From NCBI GenBank assembly GCA_022769125.1, contig JALEKN010000035.1, forward strand, positions 62,001 to 126,000: a stretch of 64,000 bases of DNA. The letters run 5' to 3'. The notes under the pieces were generated by a model. The model was not told the origin of the DNA, made no database searches, and saw nothing but the letters and a program-made list of their open reading frames with translations. A program made the position numbers and the translations under genes. Source of the DNA: Agathobacter sp. GTDB lineage: Bacteria > Bacillota > Clostridia > Lachnospirales > Lachnospiraceae. Within the stretch, counting starts at the first letter, position 1. Each line of letters starts with the position of its first letter. Of the stretch, positions 38,467-49,352 are shown one piece after another.

Positions 38467-41400
38467 ATGTCAAAAAAACAATATAGCAGGGCTGCGGTGC
38501 TGGTAACAGCTGTACTCGTCTGCCTTTTTATCATAAGTATGTGCTGGTTTTGGCAGATAAGGGAGCAGGCGGATGCTTTATCGGGCGGGACTATGCAAAA
38601 CATAAAAGAGATAGAATTTCTGCAATATGATGGAGCAACCGATTGGTACGAGCAGGAAGCCGGAATTATTTTGGAGATTGCAGATCTTGCAGCCGGAGAG
38701 GATGATAAAAAAGCAAAAGAAAGTGGGCAAAATAAATCAAATGGTGGAGAAAATGTGCAGGATACCCCCTCTGAGCTACAGAAATTCTTATCTGAACAAA
38801 GTTCAACAAAGGAAATTACGGTAGCACTTATTGATACCGGGATAGATATTGATAGGATATCCTGCCCGGAGAGGATCGTACATCTTCCGGATACTGTCCC
38901 AGATTATTGGAAAGCGTATGAGGGCAATTCTTTGTGTGACAACAATGGACATGGTACGATCATGGCCGAAATCATTGCCAAAAACAGTAATGAAAAGGTT
39001 AAAATTCTTCCGATTGCTGTGGCTGATGAACAGGGTAAGGCAACCGTTCTTAAGGTATGCTGTGCAATTCGGCTTGCAACAGATTGTGGGGCAGATATTA
39101 TCAATCTGTCTATGAATACGCTGCATTCCCAACAATCTGACATGCTCAAGGAGGAGATTGAACGTGCGGCGGCATGCAAAGTCACGGTAATTGTGTCGGC
39201 AGGCAATAAGGGAATGGATGTATGTAATATCGCACCGGCGGATACGGAGGCGGCAGTTGTCGTAAGTGCCGCAGATGAATATGGAATCTTTGCAGGGTAC
39301 TCAAACTACGGAGAGACGGTAGATTATTGTGCCCCGGGATCATACGGCGGATATGAAGGAACTTCTTATGCAACCGCCTATGTGTCAGGAGTATTTGCAG
39401 ATGCAGAAAGCAAGGAGCTTGAGTACACAAAACTGCATCCCTATCTATATGAAAGGGGAGAACCGGGAAGGGATAAATACTACGGATCCGGACTGATTTC
39501 TTTGCAGGTGCCGAAATCGAAATCGCTGCTGGAGTCTTTCTTCGGGGAGAATACATGGGCGGAGGAAGAGTCAGGCAGATTAACAGAAATTGATGCCGCA
39601 ATAATGACAAATGAGCAGATCAATGAATGGATAAACCGCACGGACCTGGCAGATGTGGGGCTTTACTTAAGCGGCCTGGAAGAGGAAGACCGAAGCGAGC
39701 TTTTAGCGCGAGATACTGTTTTAGCGCGAAAAATCTGTTTCTATGAAGGTGAGGCACCGGGGGAAGACCAAAGGGGCAATGATGACATTTTGCTGAACCG
39801 GAAAACGGAAATGCTCTTTTATGAGAAGTGCATCGAGCTTTATGAAGAAGAGTCAGGGCAGTTAATGACTTCCGTCAAATACTTGCACAAGACAGGACAC
39901 TTTAATCTTGCTATTGTGGATGAAACCGGAACAGGAAAATCTACAGTGTATGAAATACATGCCCGTGTATGTCTCGCAAGCAATAAATTAAACGGAACAA
40001 CACCGGAAAATGGACAGACGGTAAACAGACCGGTATCAGAGCTTGGGGCAGAGGACAACAGGCTGACTGTGTGGTCTACTGTAAGCTCCGGAAACCGTGA
40101 TACGTTGAATCTTAGCTGGTATATGCAAAATGGAGCGTATGCAAGGTTTCTCGAGGATGATGTCGGCGGCTTGGGGCGTATTTTTGTGCCGAATATTATG
40201 ATAAGCTGTCCGGCGTATACGCTTATGTATACAAAGGATGCATTGCATGCACATGGAGGAAATAACTGTACCGGGCGGTGCAATTTCTTCTGGTATTCTG
40301 CGTCAAACGATTATGCGTCTTCTTACTCGGAGAAGAAAGAAAATTTCCGGCTCCGGAAATACGGAATGAAGACGGAGGAATCCATGCAGATTATCACTCC
40401 GCAGATAAATTCTTCCCATATGAATCTTTCAGACACATCACGGAACCAGTCAGCAGCGGAGACAATCTGTACAATGTATATATATCTGAATAATCCTATG
40501 ACGACGCTTAAGGTTGACCCGGATGGCGAGAAGTGGTGCGGAAAAGCAGAAAACGCAACCGTACAGGTTGTCAATACACATCGATATGATCTGGGTAAAC
40601 CAACCGCTACGAATTATGGTGCTGTTTTTTATGGAGGTGGTGACGCATTAGATCCTGTCGCTGATCAGACGATTGTAACCAATAAAAAATTTTCCCATTG
40701 GCGGCTTGACTGCTTTGCAAACGGAAGCGGAAAAATGCGGGAGGGAAATTCGTATATGGACGGCAATGTGTTTGTCGCCGGAACGGCAGAGTATGACAAG
40801 AATGCCAGAAAGCAGGCAACCACGGGGCAAAAGGCGACCGCAACGGCTGTTTTCGAAGGAAATCATGTGATTACATTTCCGGCTGCACCGTACCGGGAGG
40901 GATACACATTTGAGGGCTGGTACACAGGGAAAAACGTAGGGAGCGGAACAGTGGCGTGCAGTAAGGAAAATGCAGGTAAGGCAACTGTTATCCTCGATTC
41001 TGACAGGGAGTACCATGCAAGATGGTCAAAGAATGCTTATACGGTGGCTTTTTATGATGGAGAGGAACTACTTGCCACAAAATCCTATGAATATCGCACG
41101 AACATTGATCTGTCCACAAGTGAACAGGTGCAGGATGGAATAGGAACCTATTATGAGCAGCGAATTGGCGGACAGGAGGTAATCCGGATGTCCAAGGGAG
41201 TATATCATTTTGTCGGCTGGGCACTTGAAGAAGGAAACCCGGTAGTTTCAGGGGTAACGGTACCGTCACATCATAATACGAAACTATATGCTGTGTGGTC
41301 AATGCCAACCTCAGGAATGAAACAGGTCGTACTTAATATAAAGAGTGGAAATACTGTGAAGAAGAGCGTTATAGAAACATCAGGAGTTCCACAGATAAAT

Positions 41401-44157
41401 GCGACACTTGGACTTAGGGCATACATTTATGAGGAGAGAATTTTCATTCCAGTTGTTTCGGACGGGGTCGAGGTGACGAAAGACGGAAGTTCTTACGCGG
41501 AGGATAATGCCGGAAACAAAACGGTGCTCGCAGCAGATGCAGCCGGGGCACAATTGCCGGTCCGGCATATGGTTTTGTATCAGTTCTTTCTATATGATGC
41601 TGCAACGGGGGAGTGGAATTATGTAGAAAATAGCGACAGGACGGATGAGATAGATCTGGTATTGGGTGAGACATATATCTACACGTTTGAAGCCAAGATG
41701 TGTATAAGTGCACCAGAAGGATATACATATCATCATGCAGAGTATAATGGAGAAGCAGTGACACTTCCGTATAGCATACAGATAACAGGAAACGAGCAAT
41801 CCGAAAAGAGAGTAGAAACCATCAGTATTTATTTCTATCCACGGCAATGCACAATTACCTATATGGCATGCGGTGGGCAGATCATAGAAGAGGGAGAAGC
41901 AGCTTCCTTTTGGGTTGCAGAGGATAAGTCATATGCACAAGTGCTTGTGCTGTATGGGGCACCGGCAGGCACTCCGCCCGGAGTGCAGATGGGTGAGTGT
42001 TACAGCTGCAACGGCTTTTTTAATCAGGAACATGGAGGAAGACAGCTGCAGTCCAATGAGATCGTCCGCAAGGATCTGACGGTGTATGCACAATGGCAGG
42101 CAAAATCGGGAACAGTGCGCTACGATGCGGGAACAAATCTCGGAACTGTCGATGGAGGGGATTATCTGGATACCGATGTCACGTTTGATACTGCAATTCC
42201 ATATCAGAACTATCGTGCATATCGACAGGGATACGAATTTCTTGGATGGGCGGAAAAGTCACAGGAACTGCTGGAAGGCAAGACAATCGAGGTGTATCCG
42301 GATACCGGGGAGCCGGTGTTTTTGAAGGAACATAGTGTAACGCTTTATGCACAATTTCAGAGAGAACTGCATGTACGCTTCTATCAATGGACAGGAGTGG
42401 AGTATGCGCTGAGGCAGGATGGAGCAACGCCGGTTATCTATAACCGTGAAATAGCAACAGAGGTCGTGTCTCCATACATTGCGGCGTATGATGGCTGGAG
42501 TCCCATAGGCTGGGGAATGAAGGAAACAGCTCCGGAGATGTTCACCCTCGGAGAAGGATGCGTTTTTGAAGTGGATGACGACAGGGAATACTACGCGCTA
42601 TATTCAAAGCCGGTAACTTTGTATTATGACTTACAGATTGTAAGCAATAGTGTGGAAGAGGATGAAACCTTTTTTGAGGGAACGGATACAAAGACTGCGT
42701 ATCATAGCACGAGTGGATGCGCAGATACGCCCGCAGAGTTTGTTATCAGGGAAGGACCGAGCCGGGAATACTATTCCTTCATCTGCTGGCAGGGGGAGGA
42801 TGGAAATCGTTATGAACCGGGAGATTCTTATGCGTCGGTTGAAAGTCTGAGACTTTACGCTGTATGGGAAGCGGACACAGCCGCAATTGTGTATGATGCT
42901 TCAAGCAATGGCGGAAGCATTCAGAACCAGGCATATATATCTGTAAATACTGCATATGGACAGCAGATTGATGTGGATGAGGATACATTTGCCGCATGCA
43001 GGGAAGGTTATGAATTTATCGGATGGAGCACGAAAAAAGATGCAAGAACAAAAATCGCAGAACCAATTTATGTAGATGAAAAAATAATGCAGGATGGTGT
43101 CCTTACGCTTTATGCCATTTATAAAAAAACGGTGACGGCAGAATTTTATCAGCAGGGAGAGGACAGACCGGTTCGGATAGTAGGAATTCTTTTTAACAAT
43201 GATGTTAAAGTAATGATCCAGGCACCGCGGGTGTCGTCTTATGGTGGCTGGGAAGAACTTGGATGGACTGAAGAAAGGAGGGCAAACACAACGGCTGAAC
43301 TATGTTCAGGTATGAATTACGAGTTGTCGGGGGATGTTTCTTTTTATGCAGTATTTCGAAAGAGAGTATTTCTTACCTATGACACACAGCTGTTTGGGGT
43401 GGAGATTCCCATTGGATATGGATATACATATCACAACAGCTTTACGAAAGATAACAGAAGTGATCTTCCGGCAGACTTTGTGGCTGCGAGGATGCAGCAG
43501 CAACCGGGGCGAAGTTTTTTGTATTGGCAGGATACCGGTGGACAGAGGTTTTGCCCGGATGACGTAATCAGGATATATAAGGACGAGAAACTTTTGGCAA
43601 AATGGGATGAGTACCCTCAGATTACCGCTCTGGACCGGTATTTTACCCTGGAGCAGGCTACAGACGAAATGGAGCGATATATCAATAAAGAAGTTCTATT
43701 GGATACAAAGTATGTAACAGCGATGGACAGGGAGGACGATAACCATTCCCTTGCGATTGAATTACTCGATTTTAATCCGGCTGATTTTAAAGATTTACAT
43801 GGAAATGCGAGAATCCTGATTCGTTTTTTGGTAACCGACAGCTATGGAAACTGCGCACAGGCCGCAGCTACCATTTTTGTGGTTGATACATCGGAGCAAA
43901 GAGAACCGCTTACAAAGATAATACGATTTATCTCTCCGGATTATTATAGAAACAAACTCGGGGATGTAGCAGAAGAACAGGGGGGGCTGCATGAGGGCTC
44001 ACTGTGGAGAAATAGCGAAGAATATGCGTCTGTTCTTAAGGCAGCTATGGAAAATTTTGTGGCAGACGAAAAACAGGCGAGATTTTCTTTTCATTTTTCA
44101 ATGACAGAAGTAAAGGAAAGGCAAAGGCAGCTATATACAAAGAAAAACCCGGATTAA
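38467..44157 (+). CDS. Membrane-anchored subtilisin (S8) fused to InlB-type repeats, 1896 residues
   Basis: An N-terminal TM (VLVTAVLVCLFIISMCWFW) is followed by a short linker and an S8 domain at about 105-330 with the triad Asp in VALIDTGID, His in DNNGHGTIM, Ser in GTSYATAYVSG, and the oxyanion Asn in VSAGNKG. A long middle region of unknown fold (to about 780) precedes about nine InlB/Listeria-Bacteroides-type repeats (GYTFEGWYTG, GYEFLGWAEK, LRLYAVWEAD and others) and a C-terminal Ig-like DUF5011-type domain (LVTDSYGNCAQAAATIFVVD). No classical S8 prodomain is seen. It is the last gene of the Tad-like operon. I infer that it matures or releases the neighbouring repeat proteins or an external target. 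Confidence 0.88.
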   Translation: MSKKQYSRAAVLVTAVLVCLFIISMCWFWQIREQADALSGGTMQNIKEIEFLQYDGATDWYEQEAGIILEIADLAAGEDDKKAKESGQNKSNGGENVQDTPSELQKFLSEQSSTKEITVALIDTGIDIDRISCPERIVHLPDTVPDYWKAYEGNSLCDNNGHGTIMAEIIAKNSNEKVKILPIAVADEQGKATVLKVCCAIRLATDCGADIINLSMNTLHSQQSDMLKEEIERAAACKVTVIVSAGNKGMDVCNIAPADTEAAVVVSAADEYGIFAGYSNYGETVDYCAPGSYGGYEGTSYATAYVSGVFADAESKELEYTKLHPYLYERGEPGRDKYYGSGLISLQVPKSKSLLESFFGENTWAEEESGRLTEIDAAIMTNEQINEWINRTDLADVGLYLSGLEEEDRSELLARDTVLARKICFYEGEAPGEDQRGNDDILLNRKTEMLFYEKCIELYEEESGQLMTSVKYLHKTGHFNLAIVDETGTGKSTVYEIHARVCLASNKLNGTTPENGQTVNRPVSELGAEDNRLTVWSTVSSGNRDTLNLSWYMQNGAYARFLEDDVGGLGRIFVPNIMISCPAYTLMYTKDALHAHGGNNCTGRCNFFWYSASNDYASSYSEKKENFRLRKYGMKTEESMQIITPQINSSHMNLSDTSRNQSAAETICTMYIYLNNPMTTLKVDPDGEKWCGKAENATVQVVNTHRYDLGKPTATNYGAVFYGGGDALDPVADQTIVTNKKFSHWRLDCFANGSGKMREGNSYMDGNVFVAGTAEYDKNARKQATTGQKATATAVFEGNHVITFPAAPYREGYTFEGWYTGKNVGSGTVACSKENAGKATVILDSDREYHARWSKNAYTVAFYDGEELLATKSYEYRTNIDLSTSEQVQDGIGTYYEQRIGGQEVIRMSKGVYHFVGWALEEGNPVVSGVTVPSHHNTKLYAVWSMPTSGMKQVVLNIKSGNTVKKSVIETSGVPQINATLGLRAYIYEERIFIPVVSDGVEVTKDGSSYAEDNAGNKTVLAADAAGAQLPVRHMVLYQFFLYDAATGEWNYVENSDRTDEIDLVLGETYIYTFEAKMCISAPEGYTYHHAEYNGEAVTLPYSIQITGNEQSEKRVETISIYFYPRQCTITYMACGGQIIEEGEAASFWVAEDKSYAQVLVLYGAPAGTPPGVQMGECYSCNGFFNQEHGGRQLQSNEIVRKDLTVYAQWQAKSGTVRYDAGTNLGTVDGGDYLDTDVTFDTAIPYQNYRAYRQGYEFLGWAEKSQELLEGKTIEVYPDTGEPVFLKEHSVTLYAQFQRELHVRFYQWTGVEYALRQDGATPVIYNREIATEVVSPYIAAYDGWSPIGWGMKETAPEMFTLGEGCVFEVDDDREYYALYSKPVTLYYDLQIVSNSVEEDETFFEGTDTKTAYHSTSGCADTPAEFVIREGPSREYYSFICWQGEDGNRYEPGDSYASVESLRLYAVWEADTAAIVYDASSNGGSIQNQAYISVNTAYGQQIDVDEDTFAACREGYEFIGWSTKKDARTKIAEPIYVDEKIMQDGVLTLYAIYKKTVTAEFYQQGEDRPVRIVGILFNNDVKVMIQAPRVSSYGGWEELGWTEERRANTTAELCSGMNYELSGDVSFYAVFRKRVFLTYDTQLFGVEIPIGYGYTYHNSFTKDNRSDLPADFVAARMQQQPGRSFLYWQDTGGQRFCPDDVIRIYKDEKLLAKWDEYPQITALDRYFTLEQATDEMERYINKEVLLDTKYVTAMDREDDNHSLAIELLDFNPADFKDLHGNARILIRFLVTDSYGNCAQAAATIFVVDTSEQREPLTKIIRFISPDYYRNKLGDVAEEQGGLHEGSLWRNSEEYASVLKAAMENFVADEKQARFSFHFSMTEVKERQRQLYTKKNPD

Positions 44158-44166
44158 AATCCGGGT
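44143..44166 (-). terminator. Terminator of the CBS-domain protein gene, overlapping the subtilase stop
   Basis: Perfect stem acccggat / atccgggt with a four-base loop that holds the subtilase stop codon TAA. On the minus strand the stem is followed by TTTTT, so it ends the guaB-CBS unit. On the plus strand the U-tract is weak (ctttcc). Confidence 0.85.
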
Positions 44167-44173
44167 CTTTCCA

Positions 44174-45445
44174 TTAGTTTTCTGTTTTGGATTGTGCAGG
44201 AAGTTTTATGTAAACACGTTCAATTCGGTTTTTATCGACCTTGTCAATCTTTAAAAGAACCCCAGCTTCCGTCAGAATAATCTCATTCTTTTCCGGAAGA
44301 TGGTCCAGATGATCCAGACAGAAACCGCTGATGGTGTCGTAATTTTCGGAGGTAAATTCCACACCGAGCGCATCACTGACGTCATCAAGACTGGTAGAAC
44401 CGAGTACCATATATTCGCGGTCGCTTAATTTGGTGATCGGATCGACTTCATCTGTATCATACTCATCACGAATCTCTCCGACAATTTCCTCCAAAAGATC
44501 TTCCAATGTAATCAGTCCGGCGGTAGCACCATATTCATCAAGGACGATTGCAAGCGATATGGAGTTTTTGCGCATCTCAATAAACAGGTCTGCGGTATTT
44601 TTATGTTCATATGTGAAGTAAGGCTCACGAAGAATATCGCGGATAGAAAAGTGCTCAATGTCTTCGCAGAGCAAAAGATCCTTCATGTTGATAATACCGA
44701 TGATATTATCCGTGCTATCCTCGTATACCGGAAGCCGCGTGAATTTATCTTCGCGGAAGATTGAAATAATCTCCTCGTATGTCGCATCGACAGAGACAAA
44801 GGTCATATCAATACGGGGAACCATGATCTCCTTGGCCTCTGAATCGCCGAAATCAAAGAGATTGTGGATCATGTCACGCTCCTCATGCTCGATGACACCG
44901 CTTTCCTGACTGACATCGACGATGGTGCGCAGTTCCTCCTCCGTCATCTGATTATCCTTGGCATTGGGATCGACCCGAAGCAGAAAAAGGATGCCGAGTG
45001 AGAGCTTGTTGATAATGAAAATGACCGGTGTAAGCAGCTTCATCAAAACCTCGATGATCGCTGCGTAGGATAGTGACATCTGGTCAGCGTTTAAGGTTGC
45101 CTTTGTCTTTGGAGTTATCTCACCAAAAAGAAGGACCAGAAGTGTTAAAACTCCGGTGGCAATACCTGCGCCTACGCTTCCAAAATGTTTGATTGCAAAA
45201 GAAGTTGCAATGGAGGAGGCTGATAAATTGACAATATTATTGCCAATCAAAATGGCAGAAAGCATTTTCCCGGAGTCATCTGTAACGCGAAGCACACTGT
45301 CTGCCTTTTTGTTGCCGGCTTCTGACAGTGTACGCATGCGTATCTTATTAACGGTTGTAAGTGCTGTCTCCGCAGACGAAAAGAATGCGGAGAGCAGCAG
45401 TAAGATAATTAAACTTATAATCTGAACTATGTCGCTCGTGTCCAA
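44174..45445 (-). CDS. CNNM/HlyC-CorC family transporter-like protein with CBS domains
   Basis: A protein of 423 residues: an N-terminal DUF21 membrane domain with four TMs (IISLIILLLLSAFFSSAETAL, AILIGNNIVNLSASSIA), a CBS pair (MVPRIDMTFVSVDATYEEI, IIGIINMKDLLL) and the C-terminal CorC/HlyC domain. Related proteins take part in magnesium or cobalt efflux and tolerance. The start is TTG 45445 with gaggt eight bases upstream. It lies 20 bases behind guaB and should be read from its promoter. Confidence 0.92.
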   Translation of the reverse strand: MDTSDIVQIISLIILLLLSAFFSSAETALTTVNKIRMRTLSEAGNKKADSVLRVTDDSGKMLSAILIGNNIVNLSASSIATSFAIKHFGSVGAGIATGVLTLLVLLFGEITPKTKATLNADQMSLSYAAIIEVLMKLLTPVIFIINKLSLGILFLLRVDPNAKDNQMTEEELRTIVDVSQESGVIEHEERDMIHNLFDFGDSEAKEIMVPRIDMTFVSVDATYEEIISIFREDKFTRLPVYEDSTDNIIGIINMKDLLLCEDIEHFSIRDILREPYFTYEHKNTADLFIEMRKNSISLAIVLDEYGATAGLITLEDLLEEIVGEIRDEYDTDEVDPITKLSDREYMVLGSTSLDDVSDALGVEFTSENYDTISGFCLDHLDHLPEKNEIILTEAGVLLKIDKVDKNRIERVYIKLPAQSKTEN

Positions 45446-45465
45446 AATAGATACCTCAAAAATAA

Positions 45466-46944
<1,479 letters not shown>

Positions 46945-46981
46945 TTATTGTATGGTTTCTTTATAAAATTCTATTTGTTCT

Positions 46982-47010
46982 ACGATAGCAAAATAATGTG
47001 GGGGTGTCAA
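46982..47010 (-). promoter_or_regulatory. guaB promoter
   Basis: On the minus strand, TTGACA (47010-47005), a 17-base spacer and TATCGT (46987-46982). Confidence 0.65.
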
Positions 47011-47033
47011 CTGATTTCAGAAAAAAGAACAGA

Positions 47034-47062
47034 TTCACAAAATGCTCTTTTTATGTTATGAT
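47034..47062 (+). promoter_or_regulatory. Promoter upstream of hisA
   Basis: TTCACA (47034-47039), a 17-base spacer and TATGAT (47057-47062). The predicted start is at about 47069, at the foot of the hairpin described next. Confidence 0.6.
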
Positions 47063-47069
47063 TTTGCAG

Positions 47070-47109
47070 GGGCAAAGAGGTCTCCTTAAGGGAGAACTTT
47101 GCCCTTTTT
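47070..47109 (+). terminator. Terminator-like hairpin at the 5' end of the hisA transcript
   Basis: Stem gggcaaag / ctttgccc with an inner tctcc-ttaa-ggaga stem is followed by five T, only about 35 bases before the hisA start. There is no T-run on the minus strand, so it acts for plus-strand transcripts and may be an attenuator. Confidence 0.8.
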
Positions 47110-47143
47110 GTATAAAAAGAATCTGCCAATGGGAGGATGAACG

Positions 47144-47929
47144 ATGGAATTTCGGCCGTGCATTGACATACACAACGGAAAAGTCAAACAGATTGTCGGA
47201 GGAACATTGCAGGACTTTGGAGACACTGCGCAGGAGAATTTTGTCGCAGAGCAGGATAGTACCTTTTATGCTCATTTATATAAGGAAGCGGGTATACGCG
47301 GAGGTCATATCATTCTGCTGAACAAATCGGACAGCCCATACTATGATGCTACGAAGGCACAGGCTATGGCGGCTCTTAGAGCATATCCGGGCGGACTTCA
47401 GGTCGGAGGTGGAATTACCCCGGATAATGCAGGAGAATTCCTTCAGGCAGGGGCGAGCCATGTTATTGTGACAAGCTATGTTTTCTCTGACGGTCAGGTC
47501 AGCTATGGGCGTCTGGAGAGGTTAAGGGAAAGTGTCGGAAAGGAGCATCTGGTTTTGGATCTGTCCTGCCGCTATCTTGATGATGACAAGGGCGGTGGCT
47601 ACTATATTGTGACAGACCGCTGGCAGAAGTTTACCAACGAGAGAATAACATTGCAGCTTTTAGACGCATTTGCATCTTATTGTGATGAGTTTTTGATACA
47701 CGCAGTGGATGTGGAGGGGAAGGCAGATGGAATCGAACTTCCGCTCGTACAGATGCTTGGAAAATGGGGACGGATACCGATTACTTATGCAGGAGGTGTT
47801 CACTGTATGGAGGATTTACAGCAGATCCGGACACAGGGAAAGAATAAACTGAATGTCACGATCGGAAGTGCGCTTGACCTGTTCGGTGGAAGCATGAGAA
47901 TGAAGGATGTGCTGGAAGCCTGCAGATAG
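47144..47929 (+). CDS. hisA: Phosphoribosylformimino-AICAR ribotide isomerase, eukaryotic-type HisA
   Basis: A TIM-barrel protein of 261 residues starting FRPCIDIHNGKVKQIVGG, with the second-half glycine motif PITYAGGVHCMEDL and GSALDLFGG. The pattern FVAEQDSTFYAHLYKEAGIRGGHIILL and its spacing match the fungal/plant HIS6-like branch (eukaryotic-type HisA) rather than bacterial HisA. It catalyses the fourth step of histidine biosynthesis. It stands alone: no other his gene is in the window. The start has gggagg upstream. Confidence 0.88.
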   Translation: MEFRPCIDIHNGKVKQIVGGTLQDFGDTAQENFVAEQDSTFYAHLYKEAGIRGGHIILLNKSDSPYYDATKAQAMAALRAYPGGLQVGGGITPDNAGEFLQAGASHVIVTSYVFSDGQVSYGRLERLRESVGKEHLVLDLSCRYLDDDKGGGYYIVTDRWQKFTNERITLQLLDAFASYCDEFLIHAVDVEGKADGIELPLVQMLGKWGRIPITYAGGVHCMEDLQQIRTQGKNKLNVTIGSALDLFGGSMRMKDVLEACR

Positions 47930-48015
47930 TAAGCTGATAATGGAAAAACACAACAGAGCGGTCAAGAGAAAGTAGTATAGAGCATAGAAATATATATCTG
48001 GAAGGAGAAAACAAA

Positions 48016-49347
48016 ATGAGCAGGAACACGAAGCAAGATATTATCAGAATGGTGGAGGAGGAAGATGTAGAGTTTATCCGCCTACAGTTTACCGATATTT
48101 TTGGTAATTTAAAGAATGTTGCAGTTACTGCAAGCCAGTTAGAGAGGGTGCTTGAAAATGAATGCATGTTTGACGGATCATCCATTGAGGGGTTTGCGCG
48201 TATTGAAGAATCCGACATGTATCTGCATCCGGATCTTGATACATTTGTCATTTTTCCGTGGAGACCGCAGCAGGGTAAGGTCGCACGTATTATATGCGAT
48301 GTCTATACAGCCGATGGCACTCCGTTTATGGGTGATTCCAGACAGGTATTAAAGAGGCAGATTGAGAAGGCTGCCCGGATGGGATATACCTTTGATATCG
48401 GGCCGGAATGCGAATTCTTCTTGTTTAACCTCGATGAAAACGGCAATCCGACCACTACAACAAGCGAGAAGGCAGGATATTTTGATCTTGGACCGGTAGA
48501 CCTTGGCGAAAATGCGCGAAGAGATATTGTGCTTACGTTAGAAGATATGGATTTTGAGGTTGAAGCCTCACATCATGAGGCGGCGCCGGCACAGCATGAG
48601 GTAGACCTTAAATATAAGGAAGCATTGGAGACTGCTGATAATGTGATGACATTTAAACTTGCAGTGAAGACGATTGCAAAAAGACATGGCTTTTTCGCAA
48701 GCTTCATGCCAAAGCCGATTACGAATGCCTGCGGATCAGGGCTGCATATCAATATGTCTTTACACAAGGATGGACGAAATGTCTTTGCAGACGCAAATGA
48801 TGAACTTGGATTGTCAAAAGAGGCATATTACTTTATTGGTGGCATCATGGATCATATAAAGGGAATGACCCTGATCTTAAACCCTTTGGTTAATTCTTAT
48901 AAAAGACTTGGCGGGGGAGACGAGGCACCAAGCTATATTGCATGGTCAACAATGAACCGCAGTCCGCTGATCCGCATTCCATCCTCGAAAGGGGAGAATA
49001 AGCGCGTAGAGCTAAGAAGTCCGGATCCATCCACGAATCCGTATCTGGCATTTGCAGTATGCATTGCAGCGGGGCTTGATGGAATTGAAAAGCAGATTAT
49101 GCCGCCGGCAGCAGTGAAGGAAAACCTGTATCATATGACAGAAAAGATCCGGGATGAAAAAGGAATTGATCTTCTGCCGGATGATATGTACAAAGCAATC
49201 TGTGCATTTAAGGAGGATACATTTATCCGTGAGGTAGTCGGAGAGCACATTGCTACCCGCTACATTGTAACGAAAGAAAAAGAGTGGGAGCGCTACTGCT
49301 CACAGGTTACTGATTGGGAAGTGAACGAATATTTATATAAAATCTAA
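48016..49347 (+). CDS. glnA: Glutamine synthetase, type I (alpha-like)
   Basis: A protein of 443 residues, the Bacillus/Clostridium length. Motifs: MFDGSSIEGFARIEESDMYL, FDIGPECEFFLF, KPITNACGSGLHINMS, the ATP-site NRSPLIRIP and RSPDPSTNPYLAFA. The adenylylation tyrosine motif of proteobacterial enzymes is absent, so feedback and transcript-level control are expected. An ANTAR regulator gene follows six bases downstream. ggaaggag precedes the ATG. Confidence 0.97.
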   Translation: MSRNTKQDIIRMVEEEDVEFIRLQFTDIFGNLKNVAVTASQLERVLENECMFDGSSIEGFARIEESDMYLHPDLDTFVIFPWRPQQGKVARIICDVYTADGTPFMGDSRQVLKRQIEKAARMGYTFDIGPECEFFLFNLDENGNPTTTTSEKAGYFDLGPVDLGENARRDIVLTLEDMDFEVEASHHEAAPAQHEVDLKYKEALETADNVMTFKLAVKTIAKRHGFFASFMPKPITNACGSGLHINMSLHKDGRNVFADANDELGLSKEAYYFIGGIMDHIKGMTLILNPLVNSYKRLGGGDEAPSYIAWSTMNRSPLIRIPSSKGENKRVELRSPDPSTNPYLAFAVCIAAGLDGIEKQIMPPAAVKENLYHMTEKIRDEKGIDLLPDDMYKAICAFKEDTFIREVVGEHIATRYIVTKEKEWERYCSQVTDWEVNEYLYKI

Positions 49348-49352
49348 GATGG

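Noticed and set aside
47930-48015. ANTAR-type two-hexaloop RNA in the glnA leader
   Set aside because: The gap is only 86 bases and I could not find two small stems with the A1/G4 hexaloop pattern or a terminator.
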